The notes below the pieces were generated by a model. The model ran no database searches. It had not been told where the DNA came from and worked only from the letters and a program-made list of their open reading frames with translations. From DTU078 sp033808535 (GTDB taxonomy: Bacteria > Bacillota > Clostridia > Oscillospirales > CAG-272): a stretch of DNA of 12,965 bases. The translations under genes were made by a program, and so were the position numbers. This document shows, piece after piece, positions 7,131 through 12,965 of the stretch. Each line of letters opens with the position of its first letter. Position 1 is the first letter of the stretch. The stretch lies in the NCBI GenBank assembly GCA_033808535.1, contig JAPXNL010000055.1, positions 1 through 12,965 on the forward strand, written 5' to 3'.

Positions 7131-7898
7131 GTGGGCGAAAAGATTAAGCTTCGCAGCGAGCCGGAAGAAATAACAATTAAAAAGAAGTGGAACCGCAAAT
7201 ACGTAATCCGCACCGCGGTATACGCCTCGGTCGGCACAGTCGCGCTGCAGGTCTACACAAGGCTGGGTTATCACTTCAACCTGCAGACAAACGACGCCAT
7301 GCGCTACCTGTCGCAGCTTATGTGGCTGGTGATGGCGGTGTGCTATCTGCTGGCGCTGCTGTCGTTCCGCAAAGCGATACCGAAAATAGTGCGCGAATTT
7401 GTATTTGGCGGAATGCGGTGGGCGTTCAATAAGCTGGGCGCAAATCTGGCAAAGCTGACCGAGCGCCTTCGCAATATGCTGGGTCTGCAGTCGCGCGGCG
7501 CGCGCATCAGGGGTCGCGACGAGAAATTTTTCGAGTTTGACCCAAACGAGAACAGCCTGCTCCGCCGGTTTTTCAACATGCAAAACCGGCTGCGCTGGCG
7601 CGACCTGACGGAAAACGCCGATAAAGTGCGGTACCTCTACATTAAATTCATCAACAGGCTTGTTTCGAAGAAAACACTGAAATTCAAACCGGTAATGACT
7701 CCCTGCGAGCTGGGCGGCACAGTGTCGCTGCGTGCGGAAGAGGGAGCGGGCATGTTCTGGCTCTATACCGGCGCGCGCTACAGCGGGGGCATTTATCCGA
7801 TAACCGATGAGGATGTCAAAGCCGCAATGGCAGCGGTGCAAGGCAAAGAGATAAAAGATATCAAAGAGCCGAAGGAACCGAAAAAAAGCAAAAAATAA
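7131..7898 (+). CDS. Two-helix membrane protein with DUF4129-like C-terminus
   Basis: The start is GTG at 7131, three bases after the DUF58 stop, with GAGGAGGA (7113-7120) ten bases upstream inside the preceding gene. The 255-residue product has a basic N-terminus, two predicted membrane helices (about 25-42 and 60-80), a basic amphipathic region (about 85-130), and a C-terminal segment (about 161-235) with YIKFINRL, MTPCEL and ARYSGG followed by ITDEDVKAA. That spacing of a Tyr-rich helix, TP-x-E and ARY-G matches my memory of DUF4129, the domain found at the end of transglutaminase-like proteins in MoxR/DUF58 clusters. No transglutaminase Cys-His-Asp core is present. The last 18 residues are a Lys/Glu-rich tail. 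The membrane topology is seen; the DUF4129 match is an inference that a profile search could settle. Confidence 0.8.
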   Translation: MGEKIKLRSEPEEITIKKKWNRKYVIRTAVYASVGTVALQVYTRLGYHFNLQTNDAMRYLSQLMWLVMAVCYLLALLSFRKAIPKIVREFVFGGMRWAFNKLGANLAKLTERLRNMLGLQSRGARIRGRDEKFFEFDPNENSLLRRFFNMQNRLRWRDLTENADKVRYLYIKFINRLVSKKTLKFKPVMTPCELGGTVSLRAEEGAGMFWLYTGARYSGGIYPITDEDVKAAMAAVQGKEIKDIKEPKEPKKSKK

Positions 7899-7913
7899 CT
7901 CGGAGATTGAAAC

Positions 7914-7938
7914 GGGGCGCCCCGATTTGGGACGCCCC
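7914..7938. terminator. Hairpin between convergent genes, likely two-way terminator
   Basis: GGGGCG-C-CCC (7914-7923) pairs with GGG-A-CGCCCC (7929-7938): ten positions with one C-A mismatch and a five-base loop. On the plus strand a T-rich tract (TTGTTATTG) follows; on the minus strand the tail is weaker (GTTTCAATC), though a long A/T run from the end of the upstream gene lies further on. It lies 15 bases after the plus-strand stop and 17 bases after the minus-strand stop, so it can end both units. Confidence 0.7.
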
Positions 7939-7955
7939 TTGTTATTGTCAGGTTT

Positions 7956-8612
7956 TTAGTCTTCGTATTTTTCAAAATTTATATATTCGATGAAAACGTC
8001 GCCTTCTATCGTGGTCGGGTCAAAGCGAACTTTTTTAATTACACCCTCCCACTTTATACATTCGTCGGTATAAATTTCGATGATATTCCATTCATCGGAG
8101 TCGGGGTCCGAGAATGAGAAGTCGTATATGTACTTATAGGATTTGTCCTCACTCATCGCGGATTCGGTATCGGTGGAAAAGAAGAACTGGCAGTTGTAGG
8201 ATTCGGTCGTGTTGAGAACCTTGATCCTGATGACGTCAATTTCAGTGGCGTCGATGTCGAGCGGCTGGATAGACTCGATAAACGGGTCGCCGCCCGTGCT
8301 GGTCAGAATCAACAGACCGTCCTCGGCACGCAGGTCTTTAACCTGGTTTGCCGCTCTCCAGCCGATATCTGCCGGGTCGGTGAAGGTGAAGCTTTTTACA
8401 ACCGTAAGTTTGGGAGGCTCGGTTTCAGGCTCGGTTTCGGGAGGTGCCGTCGTGGTCGGCGGTGCGGTGGTCTCCTCTGCCGTCGTTACCTCTACAGTTG
8501 TCTCTACATCGGCAGTGGTTTCATCCGGTTGGCCTGACGCGCTGTCGCCGGCGCAGGAGAAGAATATGAGCGCGCTCAGGACGAGTGAAACAAAAATAAG
8601 TATTTTGCGCAT
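7956..8612 (-). CDS. Secreted lipoprotein with Thr/Glu/Pro-rich stalk, unknown function
   Basis: The 218-residue product starts with a lipoprotein signal peptide: basic MRK, a hydrophobic core, and FFSC with the lipidated Cys at position 20. Residues about 29-68 form a low-complexity Thr/Glu/Pro-rich linker that would hold the C-terminal part away from the membrane or through the wall. The remaining 150 residues look like a beta-sandwich, with alternating hydrophobic strands and an ending IKKVRFDPTTIEGDVFIEYI. That W...G.I...R.DP...G...I.YI pattern resembles carbohydrate-binding-like modules seen at the ends of secreted glycan-active proteins. I do not recognise a named family. It is monocistronic, with its own promoter at 8667-8695 and a shared terminator at 7914-7938. 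Its role could be glycan binding, but this is inference. Confidence 0.85.
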   Translation of the reverse strand: MRKILIFVSLVLSALIFFSCAGDSASGQPDETTADVETTVEVTTAEETTAPPTTTAPPETEPETEPPKLTVVKSFTFTDPADIGWRAANQVKDLRAEDGLLILTSTGGDPFIESIQPLDIDATEIDVIRIKVLNTTESYNCQFFFSTDTESAMSEDKSYKYIYDFSFSDPDSDEWNIIEIYTDECIKWEGVIKKVRFDPTTIEGDVFIEYINFEKYED

Positions 8613-8666
8613 ATTTCTTTCCCTTTCGCTGTTAAATTTATATTTCTATTCATACCGGTTAATTTG

Positions 8667-8695
8667 ATGATACACCACATAATGGATGTTGTCAA
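8667..8695 (-). promoter_or_regulatory. Near-consensus sigma-A promoter of the lipoprotein gene
   Basis: On the minus strand a perfect TTGACA (8690-8695) and TATCAT (8667-8672) are separated by 17 bases. The leader would be about 48 bases, with an AAAGGGAAAG purine run just before the ATG as ribosome site. Confidence 0.75.
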
Positions 8696-8909
8696 GCGGT
8701 ACAAAGCAATATTGTAACATTGCATAACTGCTGCGTAACAGGGAATAAACCGGCGTTTGTCGCCAAAGCCGGACTTATGCGATGAGGGTATGAGGTAAAT
8801 CAAGAAAGCCGTGGGATGCGGGATTGCCAATTTCGCAGGCAAACACGCCGCTCTGCTCACTGAACCCGGATACAGCAGGATTCAGGGCTTTAAAATATTT
8901 AACGGCGCG
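8696..8909. other. Intergenic stretch between hprK and the lipoprotein promoter
   Basis: These 214 bases hold no credible gene in any frame. The one notable element is an inverted repeat, CTGAACCC (8860-8867) and GGATTCAG (8878-8885), about 25 bases downstream of the hprK stop; it can form an eight-pair stem with one G-U pair. It has no T tract on the minus strand, so it is at best a weak or factor-dependent end for hprK. Confidence 0.35.
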
Positions 8910-9854
8910 TCAGTCGGTTTCGATGTCCATCTGACCCATGAGCCTTTTGTTGAACTCGACCGCGGTATTATAGCCCATCTTCTTCTGGCGGTTGTTCATA
9001 GCCGCAATCTCGAGTATCACGGCGAGGTTGCGTCCGGGTTTGACCGGTATGGTCGTTGTGGGCACTTTAATGCCGAGTATTTCGGTATAATCCGTATCGA
9101 TGCCCAGACGGTCGTACATCTTGCCCTGAACCCAGGGCTCGAGGTTGATTATAAGATCGACCTTTTCGGTTAACTTGACGGCACCCATACCGAAAATGCG
9201 CCTGACGTCGACGATGCCGATGCCGCGCAGCTCCACATAATGGCGCAGGATTTCAGGCGCGCTGCCCACCAGCGTTTTGGACGACACGCGCTTGATTTCA
9301 ACCGCGTCGTCCGCAATCAGCCGGTGACCGCGCTTGACAAGCTCGATGGCGGTTTCGCTCTTGCCCACGCCGCTGTCGCCGAGTATGAGGATACCCTCGC
9401 CGTATACCTCCACAAACACACCGTGGCGGATCAGGCGGGGCGCAAGGCTGACGTTTAGCGAAGCGATCAGCGCCGCCATAAACTCGGAGGTGTGGCGCGA
9501 GGTGCGCAGCAGCGGGATCTCGTATTTTTCGGCAAGCTCGAGCATGATTGGGTTAATGTCAAGCGAGGTAGTGTAAATAATGCAGACCGGCTTGCGCGAA
9601 AGAAAAGCCTCGATGCGCTCGCGAAGCTCGGTTTTTGACATGGTTTCCATGTAGTCGTGCTCGCCGTTGCCGATAATCTGTATCCGGCCCGGCTCAAAGT
9701 AGCCGAAAAAGCCGCTTAATGCCAGACCGGGGCGGTTTACGTCCGAGCGTGTTATCTGCACATCTACCTCCGGCGGCTGGTAGACAACCTCAAGCTGAAA
9801 TTCTTCTATAATTGATGAAAGTGGAGCAGTGTATTCCGAATTGATGCTGTCCAA
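8910..9854 (-). CDS. hprK: HPr kinase/phosphorylase
   Basis: HprK phosphorylates and dephosphorylates HPr on Ser46 according to ATP, fructose bisphosphate and phosphate levels, controlling carbon catabolite repression through CcpA. The 314-residue length is typical. Seen: the N-terminal domain (about 1-130), the catalytic His in RHGVFVEVYGEG (H144), Walker A GDSGVGKS (159-166), the acidic pair in LIADDAVEI, and the HprK signature near the end, EIAAMNNRQKKMGYNTA. The start is a TTG at 9852-9854; a strong GGAGG (9863-9867) lies eight bases upstream, and the product then begins MDSINSEYTA, in register with the family N-terminus. It follows the GH32 gene by 75 bases on the same strand. A possible own -10 lies at 9901-9906. 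No ptsH or lgt is in the window. Confidence 0.96.
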   Translation of the reverse strand: MDSINSEYTAPLSSIIEEFQLEVVYQPPEVDVQITRSDVNRPGLALSGFFGYFEPGRIQIIGNGEHDYMETMSKTELRERIEAFLSRKPVCIIYTTSLDINPIMLELAEKYEIPLLRTSRHTSEFMAALIASLNVSLAPRLIRHGVFVEVYGEGILILGDSGVGKSETAIELVKRGHRLIADDAVEIKRVSSKTLVGSAPEILRHYVELRGIGIVDVRRIFGMGAVKLTEKVDLIINLEPWVQGKMYDRLGIDTDYTEILGIKVPTTTIPVKPGRNLAVILEIAAMNNRQKKMGYNTAVEFNKRLMGQMDIETD

Positions 9855-9900
9855 AAGCAGTTCCTCCGTTTGAAATAATGTTTACTGTATGAAACAAGTG

Positions 9901-9906
9901 ATTATA
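9901..9906 (-). promoter_or_regulatory. Possible -10 element for hprK
   Basis: On the minus strand these bases are a perfect TATAAT, 46 bases upstream of the TTG start. No matching -35 is found at 16-18 bases (AATTCC or similar), so hprK may instead be read through from the GH32 gene. Only the hexamer is certain. Confidence 0.35.
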
Positions 9907-9929
9907 AGCCAATATTGCGGGCGGGAATT

Positions 9930-11393
9930 TTACGCCCCTGCGCATGAATGCCGCAGAATCGAGCTCAGCCCGCGCAGCGAAATAGTCCCCAAAGCTGCGC
10001 CGCGGGCGGTGATTTCCTCCGCGCCGTATTCTACGTATGAAGCGCCTGACGGCACGCCGCCGACATAGTAATGCCCGCTGTCTGGAGTGTAAAGCTCCCA
10101 GCCGTTGCGGTCGAGTATGACCTGCACATGCTGCCGTCCGGCAAACGGCAGGGGGATATCCGTGCCGCAAACGCTCACAGTAGCGTCCGGAGCATCGGCG
10201 CTTGCGTCAAACTCGGCATAATACGCCACCGCTGCACCGTCGGTGAAAAGCGACTCTATCTCGCGCACCGGCGAGGCGCACAATGTGGGTACACCGCCTA
10301 TGGTGCGCAGCTCAAGTTCGGCGGGGAAGGTCATCGACATCGAAAACGGGCTGTCATTGAAATTGTGCCATGTCGTGTTCCATGCTATGCGCACGCGGCG
10401 GTAGCCGGGCAGTCCGGAAAAGGTCTGCGCGGCATAGCTTTCGCGCCTGCCGCCGAAGAGCCGCTTTGCAGGCCTGTCCGGGACGAAGCGCCCGCCGGTT
10501 ATGTCGCCGGTAAAATAGTAGTCGGAGGCGCCAGAGAACACCCACTTGCGCTCACTGCCGTCGAGCAGCAAAGGATAAAAATCGGGACATTCGGCATCTC
10601 CTGGCAGCGTTAGCCGCTGAAGCTCCGTCCAGTCGAGCAGGTTGTCCGAGCATAAAAGCGCAAACTCGCTGCCCTCAAGGTACAAAGCCATCACGTATTT
10701 CTCAAGCTCGTCGCACCAGATCACCTTGGGGTCGCGGTTTTCCCCGGCGATATGACCGATTATGGGGTTGCGCGCATATTTTTTGAAGGTTTTGCCGCCG
10801 TCGTCGGAGTAGGCTGTGCACTGTGTAAACGGCTTGCCCGCCGCGGTGTAAAAGAGCAGTATCGGCGGCTGCCCGCATGAGCCGAGCCCCGAGACGTTGC
10901 GCTCGTCAAGGACGGCGCTGCCCGAAAACACGGTACCGTGTTCGTCGGGAAACAGCACGTCGCCGTCGTATTCCCAGCGCACAAGGTCGCGTGAGGTCGC
11001 GTGCCCCCAGTGCATGTTGCCCCACTCGGTGCCTGCGGGATTGTGCTGGAAGAACATGTGCCAGCGTCCGTATGCGTATATAAGCCCGTTTGGGTCGTTT
11101 GTCCAGCCGTGCGCGGCGGAGAAACGGACCTGCGGCCGGTACGGCTGGTCGTATGCATCCTGCGGCAGGGAATCCGCGGTGTCAAAAGAGGGCGTGCTGC
11201 CGTCGGGCAATGTGACCGAAAGCTCACGGGCGGAAAATCTTGCAATGTCTATATATGCCGTATATGCGGGCGTGGCAGCGTCATACTTTATATCAAGCTC
11301 ATACGGCGCCGCGTCCCGTGCGCAGATTGATAGACGCACAGACGGCGCGCGGTTGTTTGCAGGCAGAAGCAGATATCTTTGTGAGACTATCAT
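9930..11393 (-). CDS. GH32 family fructosidase (levanase/sucrose hydrolase type)
   Basis: This 487-residue enzyme belongs to glycoside hydrolase family 32, which cleaves beta-fructosides such as sucrose, sucrose-6-phosphate, inulin or levan. The catalytic triad motifs are all present: GWTNDPNG with nucleophile D100, RDP with transition-state stabiliser D221, and EC with acid/base E268. Other family landmarks are FFQHNP and FSGSAV. The C-terminal 130 residues are the GH32 beta-sandwich, ending in LGTISLRGLSSIL. There is no signal peptide, so it should act in the cytoplasm on imported oligosaccharide or sugar phosphate. About 85 residues precede the five-bladed propeller, longer than in simple sucrose-6-phosphate hydrolases. 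The ATG has only a modest AGGGTG ribosome site but a strong promoter at 11435-11463. Exact substrate cannot be told, and no transporter lies beside it. Confidence 0.94.
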   Translation of the reverse strand: MIVSQRYLLLPANNRAPSVRLSICARDAAPYELDIKYDAATPAYTAYIDIARFSARELSVTLPDGSTPSFDTADSLPQDAYDQPYRPQVRFSAAHGWTNDPNGLIYAYGRWHMFFQHNPAGTEWGNMHWGHATSRDLVRWEYDGDVLFPDEHGTVFSGSAVLDERNVSGLGSCGQPPILLFYTAAGKPFTQCTAYSDDGGKTFKKYARNPIIGHIAGENRDPKVIWCDELEKYVMALYLEGSEFALLCSDNLLDWTELQRLTLPGDAECPDFYPLLLDGSERKWVFSGASDYYFTGDITGGRFVPDRPAKRLFGGRRESYAAQTFSGLPGYRRVRIAWNTTWHNFNDSPFSMSMTFPAELELRTIGGVPTLCASPVREIESLFTDGAAVAYYAEFDASADAPDATVSVCGTDIPLPFAGRQHVQVILDRNGWELYTPDSGHYYVGGVPSGASYVEYGAEEITARGAALGTISLRGLSSILRHSCAGA

Positions 11394-11434
11394 GGCGGCA
11401 CCCTGTTTGTGAAATTCAGTTTTATTACAACTTT

Positions 11435-11463
11435 ATTATAGCTTATCTGCCTGTTTGTTTCAA
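11435..11463 (-). promoter_or_regulatory. Sigma-A promoter of the GH32 gene
   Basis: On the minus strand TTGAAA (11458-11463) and a perfect TATAAT (11435-11440) are 17 bases apart. +1 would be near 11428, giving a leader of about 35 bases. It is divergent from the perR-like promoter, about 75 bases away. No good CcpA cre box was found across it. Confidence 0.72.
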
Positions 11464-11535
11464 TACCGCATACCGAATTCACAAACGGTTAACATAGAAG
11501 TTACATATAAACACTTTTCTGTAATCCTAAATGCG

Positions 11536-11550
11536 ATATAATACTATTAA
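11536..11550 (+). promoter_or_regulatory. -10 of perR-like gene overlapping a possible Per box
   Basis: TATAAT (11537-11542) is the likely -10; the -35 is poor (TTTTCT at 11515-11520, 16-base spacing). The 15 bases ATATAATACTATTAA match 10 of 14 fixed positions of the PerR operator TTATAATnATTATAA. A second perfect half site, ATTATAAT (11558-11565), lies just before the ribosome site. Such a layout would allow self-repression, as known for PerR. The match is by eye and modest, and AT-rich sequence gives such matches by chance. Confidence 0.4.
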
Positions 11551-11583
11551 GAAACTGATTATAATATACAAGGAGCCGAGAAA

Positions 11584-11991
11584 GTGGCTATTCAACGCAA
11601 TACCATTCAGCGTGCTCTGGTGTTGGATGCCGTGCGGACGCTGAAAAACCATCCGACCCCGAATATGGTCTGCGAGTATGTCCGGAAGCGCAACCCGGCG
11701 GTCAGCCGCAGCACCGTATATCGCAACTTAAACCTTCTCTGCGAGGAAGGGCATCTGCTGAGAGTGCAGGTGCCGGACTCAGCCGACCACGTTGACCACA
11801 GGAACGAGCACCATTATCACGCGGTCTGCCGCAAGTGCGGGAATGTGTTCGACGTCGAGCTAAAGGCTGACGGTGTACTGACAGAGGATCCGAATTCTCT
11901 TTGCAATTCGGTGACCTGCAACGGCTGCAGGGTAGATGACTGCAAGGTGCTGTTCACGGGAATCTGCGACAATTGCGCGGCAGAAGAGTAA
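11584..11991 (+). CDS. perR: Fur-family regulator, PerR-like peroxide sensor, cysteine-rich
   Basis: The 135-residue protein has a winged-helix N-terminus (about 1-75, with HPTPNMVCEYV and SRSTVYRNLNLL) and a C-terminal metal/dimer domain with HHYHAVCRKCG. Paired CxxC motifs (C82/C85 and C128/C131) should bind the structural zinc; H77 and H79 align with the peroxide-sensing His residues of Bacillus subtilis PerR. The start is GTG at 11584 with AAGGAG eight bases upstream. Placement 38 bases before rubrerythrin argues for PerR rather than Fur or Zur. Odd feature: ten cysteines in all, with an extra C107, C112, C115, C120 cluster where relatives have a histidine-bearing strand. PerR identity is inferred from context; the Fur superfamily is certain. 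Confidence 0.9.
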   Translation: MAIQRNTIQRALVLDAVRTLKNHPTPNMVCEYVRKRNPAVSRSTVYRNLNLLCEEGHLLRVQVPDSADHVDHRNEHHYHAVCRKCGNVFDVELKADGVLTEDPNSLCNSVTCNGCRVDDCKVLFTGICDNCAAEE

Positions 11992-12029
11992 ATAACAATT
12001 CCATTTTATATAAAAAGGAGATAGATAAT

Positions 12030-12569
12030 ATGAGTAAACTGAAAGGTACAAGAACCGAAGCCAACCTGATGGCCGCATTTGCGGGTGAATCCCAGGCGCG
12101 CAACAAGTATACCTATTATGCTTCACAGGCTAAAAAAGACGGTTATGTACAGATTGCGGCTCTGTTTGAGGAAACCGCAAACAACGAGAAGGAACATGCA
12201 AAAATCTGGTTCAAGCTGCTGCACGACGGCATAGGCCCGACAGATGAAAACCTCAAGGACGCGGCAGCGGGTGAGAACTACGAATGGACCGAAATGTATA
12301 AGAAATTCGCCGAGGAGGCTCGCGCAGAGGGTTTCAACGACATCGCCTACCTGTTCGAGTCTGTGGCAAAGATCGAGAAGGAGCATGAGGAGAGATACCT
12401 CAAGCTGCTTGAGAACATCAAGGGCGACCGCGTATTCAAGCGCGAAGATAAAGTCGTATGGCAGTGCTCCAACTGCGGTCACACAGTGGTCGGCAACGAA
12501 GCACCCGAAATGTGCCCCGTCTGCAAGCATCCGAAAGCATTTTTCCAGATTAAAGCGACCAACTATTAA
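12030..12569 (+). CDS. rbr: Rubrerythrin
   Basis: Rubrerythrin is a cytoplasmic peroxide reductase of anaerobes, taking electrons through its rubredoxin centre to reduce hydrogen peroxide at a di-iron site. The 179-residue product has the ferritin-like domain with diiron ligands E20, E53 and H56 (NEKEHA), E95 or nearby, and E116/H119 (IEKEH), then a rubredoxin-like domain with WQCSNCG and MCPVCKHPKAFF (C146, C149, C162, C165). The ATG at 12030 is preceded by AAAAAGGAG nine bases upstream and matches the family N-terminus; an in-frame ATG at 11973 would overlap the regulator gene and add 19 unrelated residues, so it was not used. It is probably cotranscribed with the PerR-like gene, which would repress it until peroxide appears. 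Confidence 0.97.
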   Translation: MSKLKGTRTEANLMAAFAGESQARNKYTYYASQAKKDGYVQIAALFEETANNEKEHAKIWFKLLHDGIGPTDENLKDAAAGENYEWTEMYKKFAEEARAEGFNDIAYLFESVAKIEKEHEERYLKLLENIKGDRVFKREDKVVWQCSNCGHTVVGNEAPEMCPVCKHPKAFFQIKATNY

Positions 12570-12596
12570 GATTATAGACACATATAATATTATTGT

Positions 12597-12631
12597 ATCC
12601 GCTGCCGCAAATACGGCGGCGGATTTTTTTT
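12597..12631 (+). terminator. Intrinsic terminator of the perR-rbr unit
   Basis: ATCCGCTGCCG (12597-12607) pairs with CGGCGGCGGAT (12614-12624) over 11 positions with one T-G pair and a six-base loop, followed by an eight-T run and more T-rich sequence. It begins 28 bases after the rubrerythrin stop. Confidence 0.92.
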
Positions 12632-12965
12632 GTTTTTCTCGTAACAACAACTCCGTACAACCGATATGCAAAAACTGTGGTTGAAAAGATACCGCCGGAC
12701 GTCATTAGGGCGTTCGGAGGTGTCGCTAACGGTTTGGATTTTGCTTTTCGATGCGCCGCGTTCCACTGCGGCTACTCAGTTGCCCCGAGGGGTAATGGGA
12801 CCAACGTCATTCGCAAGCGAATGACGTTGAGGGGCGGCGCGGAGTGCGCAATGGTTTCCGGGGCGGCACAACGGCAGGGGGTAGCCGGACGGTATTGCAT
12901 TCACTTAAAAGTCCGTATATAACTTAAAAAGAATTTCAGTTTAGAGGTTTTTGCGGGGGTGTGGG
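12632..12965. other. Gene-free, hairpin-rich right end
   Basis: No frame here gives a credible protein, ribosome site or known domain. Several inverted repeats are visible: CCGGACG/CGTTCGG (12695-12701 and 12711-12717), GCGCCGC/GCGGCGC (12753-12759 and 12834-12840) enclosing the perfect palindrome at 12802-12829, and CGGAC/GTCCG (12886-12890 and 12911-12915). The base composition is GC-rich up to about 12890, then AT-rich. It may be a dispersed intergenic repeat or a structured RNA; neither can be decided from one copy. Confidence 0.45.
12802..12829. repeat. Perfect 13-base inverted repeat
   Basis: CAACGTCATTCGC (12802-12814) and GCGAATGACGTTG (12817-12829) are exact reverse complements around a two-base centre. 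As RNA it would form a 12-pair stem with a CAAG-type tetraloop. No T run follows on either strand, so it is not an intrinsic terminator. It could be the core of a REP-like or MITE-like repeat. Confidence 0.75.

Noticed and set aside
6972..7841. 289-codon minus-strand open frame opposite the DUF58 and DUF4129-like genes
   Set aside because: It spans two genes and their junction, lacks a ribosome site and family features, and comes from codon bias in the true genes.
8209..8667. Plus-strand open frame opposite the lipoprotein gene
   Set aside because: Its Val/Ser/Gly-rich run is simply the reverse of the Thr/Glu/Pro stalk codons; the minus-strand gene has a signal peptide, lipobox and promoter.
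8850..8890. tRNA-like GGGTTCA motif on the minus strand
   Set aside because: The matching acceptor, D and anticodon arms are absent; it is just the arm of a simple inverted repeat.
11481..11496. CcpA cre-like site upstream of the GH32 gene
   Set aside because: Read on the minus strand it matches about 9 of 14 positions and lacks the TG and CA ends, so it is no better than chance despite the nearby hprK.
11973..12029. Longer rubrerythrin start at 11973
   Set aside because: It would overlap the upstream regulator gene, lacks a ribosome site, and adds 19 residues not seen in the family; the ATG at 12030 has a strong AAGGAG.
12593..12922. Open frame of 109 codons across the right end
   Set aside because: It begins inside the terminator hairpin, has no ribosome site, crosses several inverted repeats, and its translation looks like no protein domain.
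1..12965. CRISPR array, insertion sequence, phage or defence genes
   Set aside because: No regularly spaced repeats, transposase, integrase, nuclease or toxin-antitoxin pairs were seen; the genes are ordinary chromosomal families.

Overview
The window looks like a chromosomal segment of an anaerobic low-branching Gram-positive bacterium (class Clostridia, possibly an Oscillospirales- or Christensenellales-like gut lineage). The reasons are a bifunctional HPr kinase/phosphorylase, a PerR-like Fur-family regulator next to a rubrerythrin, strong Shine-Dalgarno sites, sigma-A type promoters in AT-rich gaps, and GTG/TTG starts. The lineage is an inference; no 16S or other marker RNA is present. 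No mobile element, CRISPR array, tRNA or rRNA was seen.

Region 1 (45-4742, minus strand) is a tightly packed four-gene unit read right to left: rimM, trmD, murJ and a Wzy/O-antigen-ligase family membrane protein. Adjacent genes overlap by 1-4 bases, so translation is probably coupled. It joins ribosome and tRNA maturation (RimM, TrmD) to envelope construction (the lipid II flippase MurJ and a polysaccharide ligase/polymerase). The usual partners rpsP and rplS are absent here. rimM seems to be read from an extended -10 promoter that places +1 on its ATG, giving a leaderless message.

Region 2 (4743-5020) is an AT-rich divergent control region holding a 24-base direct repeat pair, three TGTAAATA octamers and the promoter of the next unit. 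Region 3 (5021-7898, plus strand) is a three-gene unit: MoxR AAA+ ATPase, DUF58 protein, and a two-helix membrane protein whose C-terminus resembles DUF4129. This is a pared-down form of the common MoxR/DUF58/transglutaminase-DUF4129 cluster. A GC-rich hairpin at 7914-7938 separates it from a convergent lipoprotein gene.

Region 4 (7956-11393, minus strand) holds three separately spaced genes: a lipoprotein with a Thr/Glu/Pro-rich stalk and its own near-consensus promoter; hprK with a TTG start; and a cytoplasmic family GH32 fructosidase with a TTGAAA-17-TATAAT promoter. HprK (carbon catabolite control) beside a fructan/sucrose hydrolase suggests a carbohydrate-use theme, but no transporter or PTS gene is present.

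Region 5 (11584-12631, plus strand) is an oxidative-stress pair: a cysteine-rich PerR/Fur-type repressor and rubrerythrin, closed by a strong intrinsic terminator. The last 334 bases have no credible gene but contain a perfect 13-base inverted repeat and other hairpins, probably a dispersed intergenic repeat or a structured RNA.

Most genes belong to well-known families. The least explained parts are the divergent control region at 4743-5020, the cysteine-rich tail of the PerR-like protein, the DUF4129-like third gene, the lipoprotein, and the palindromic right end.
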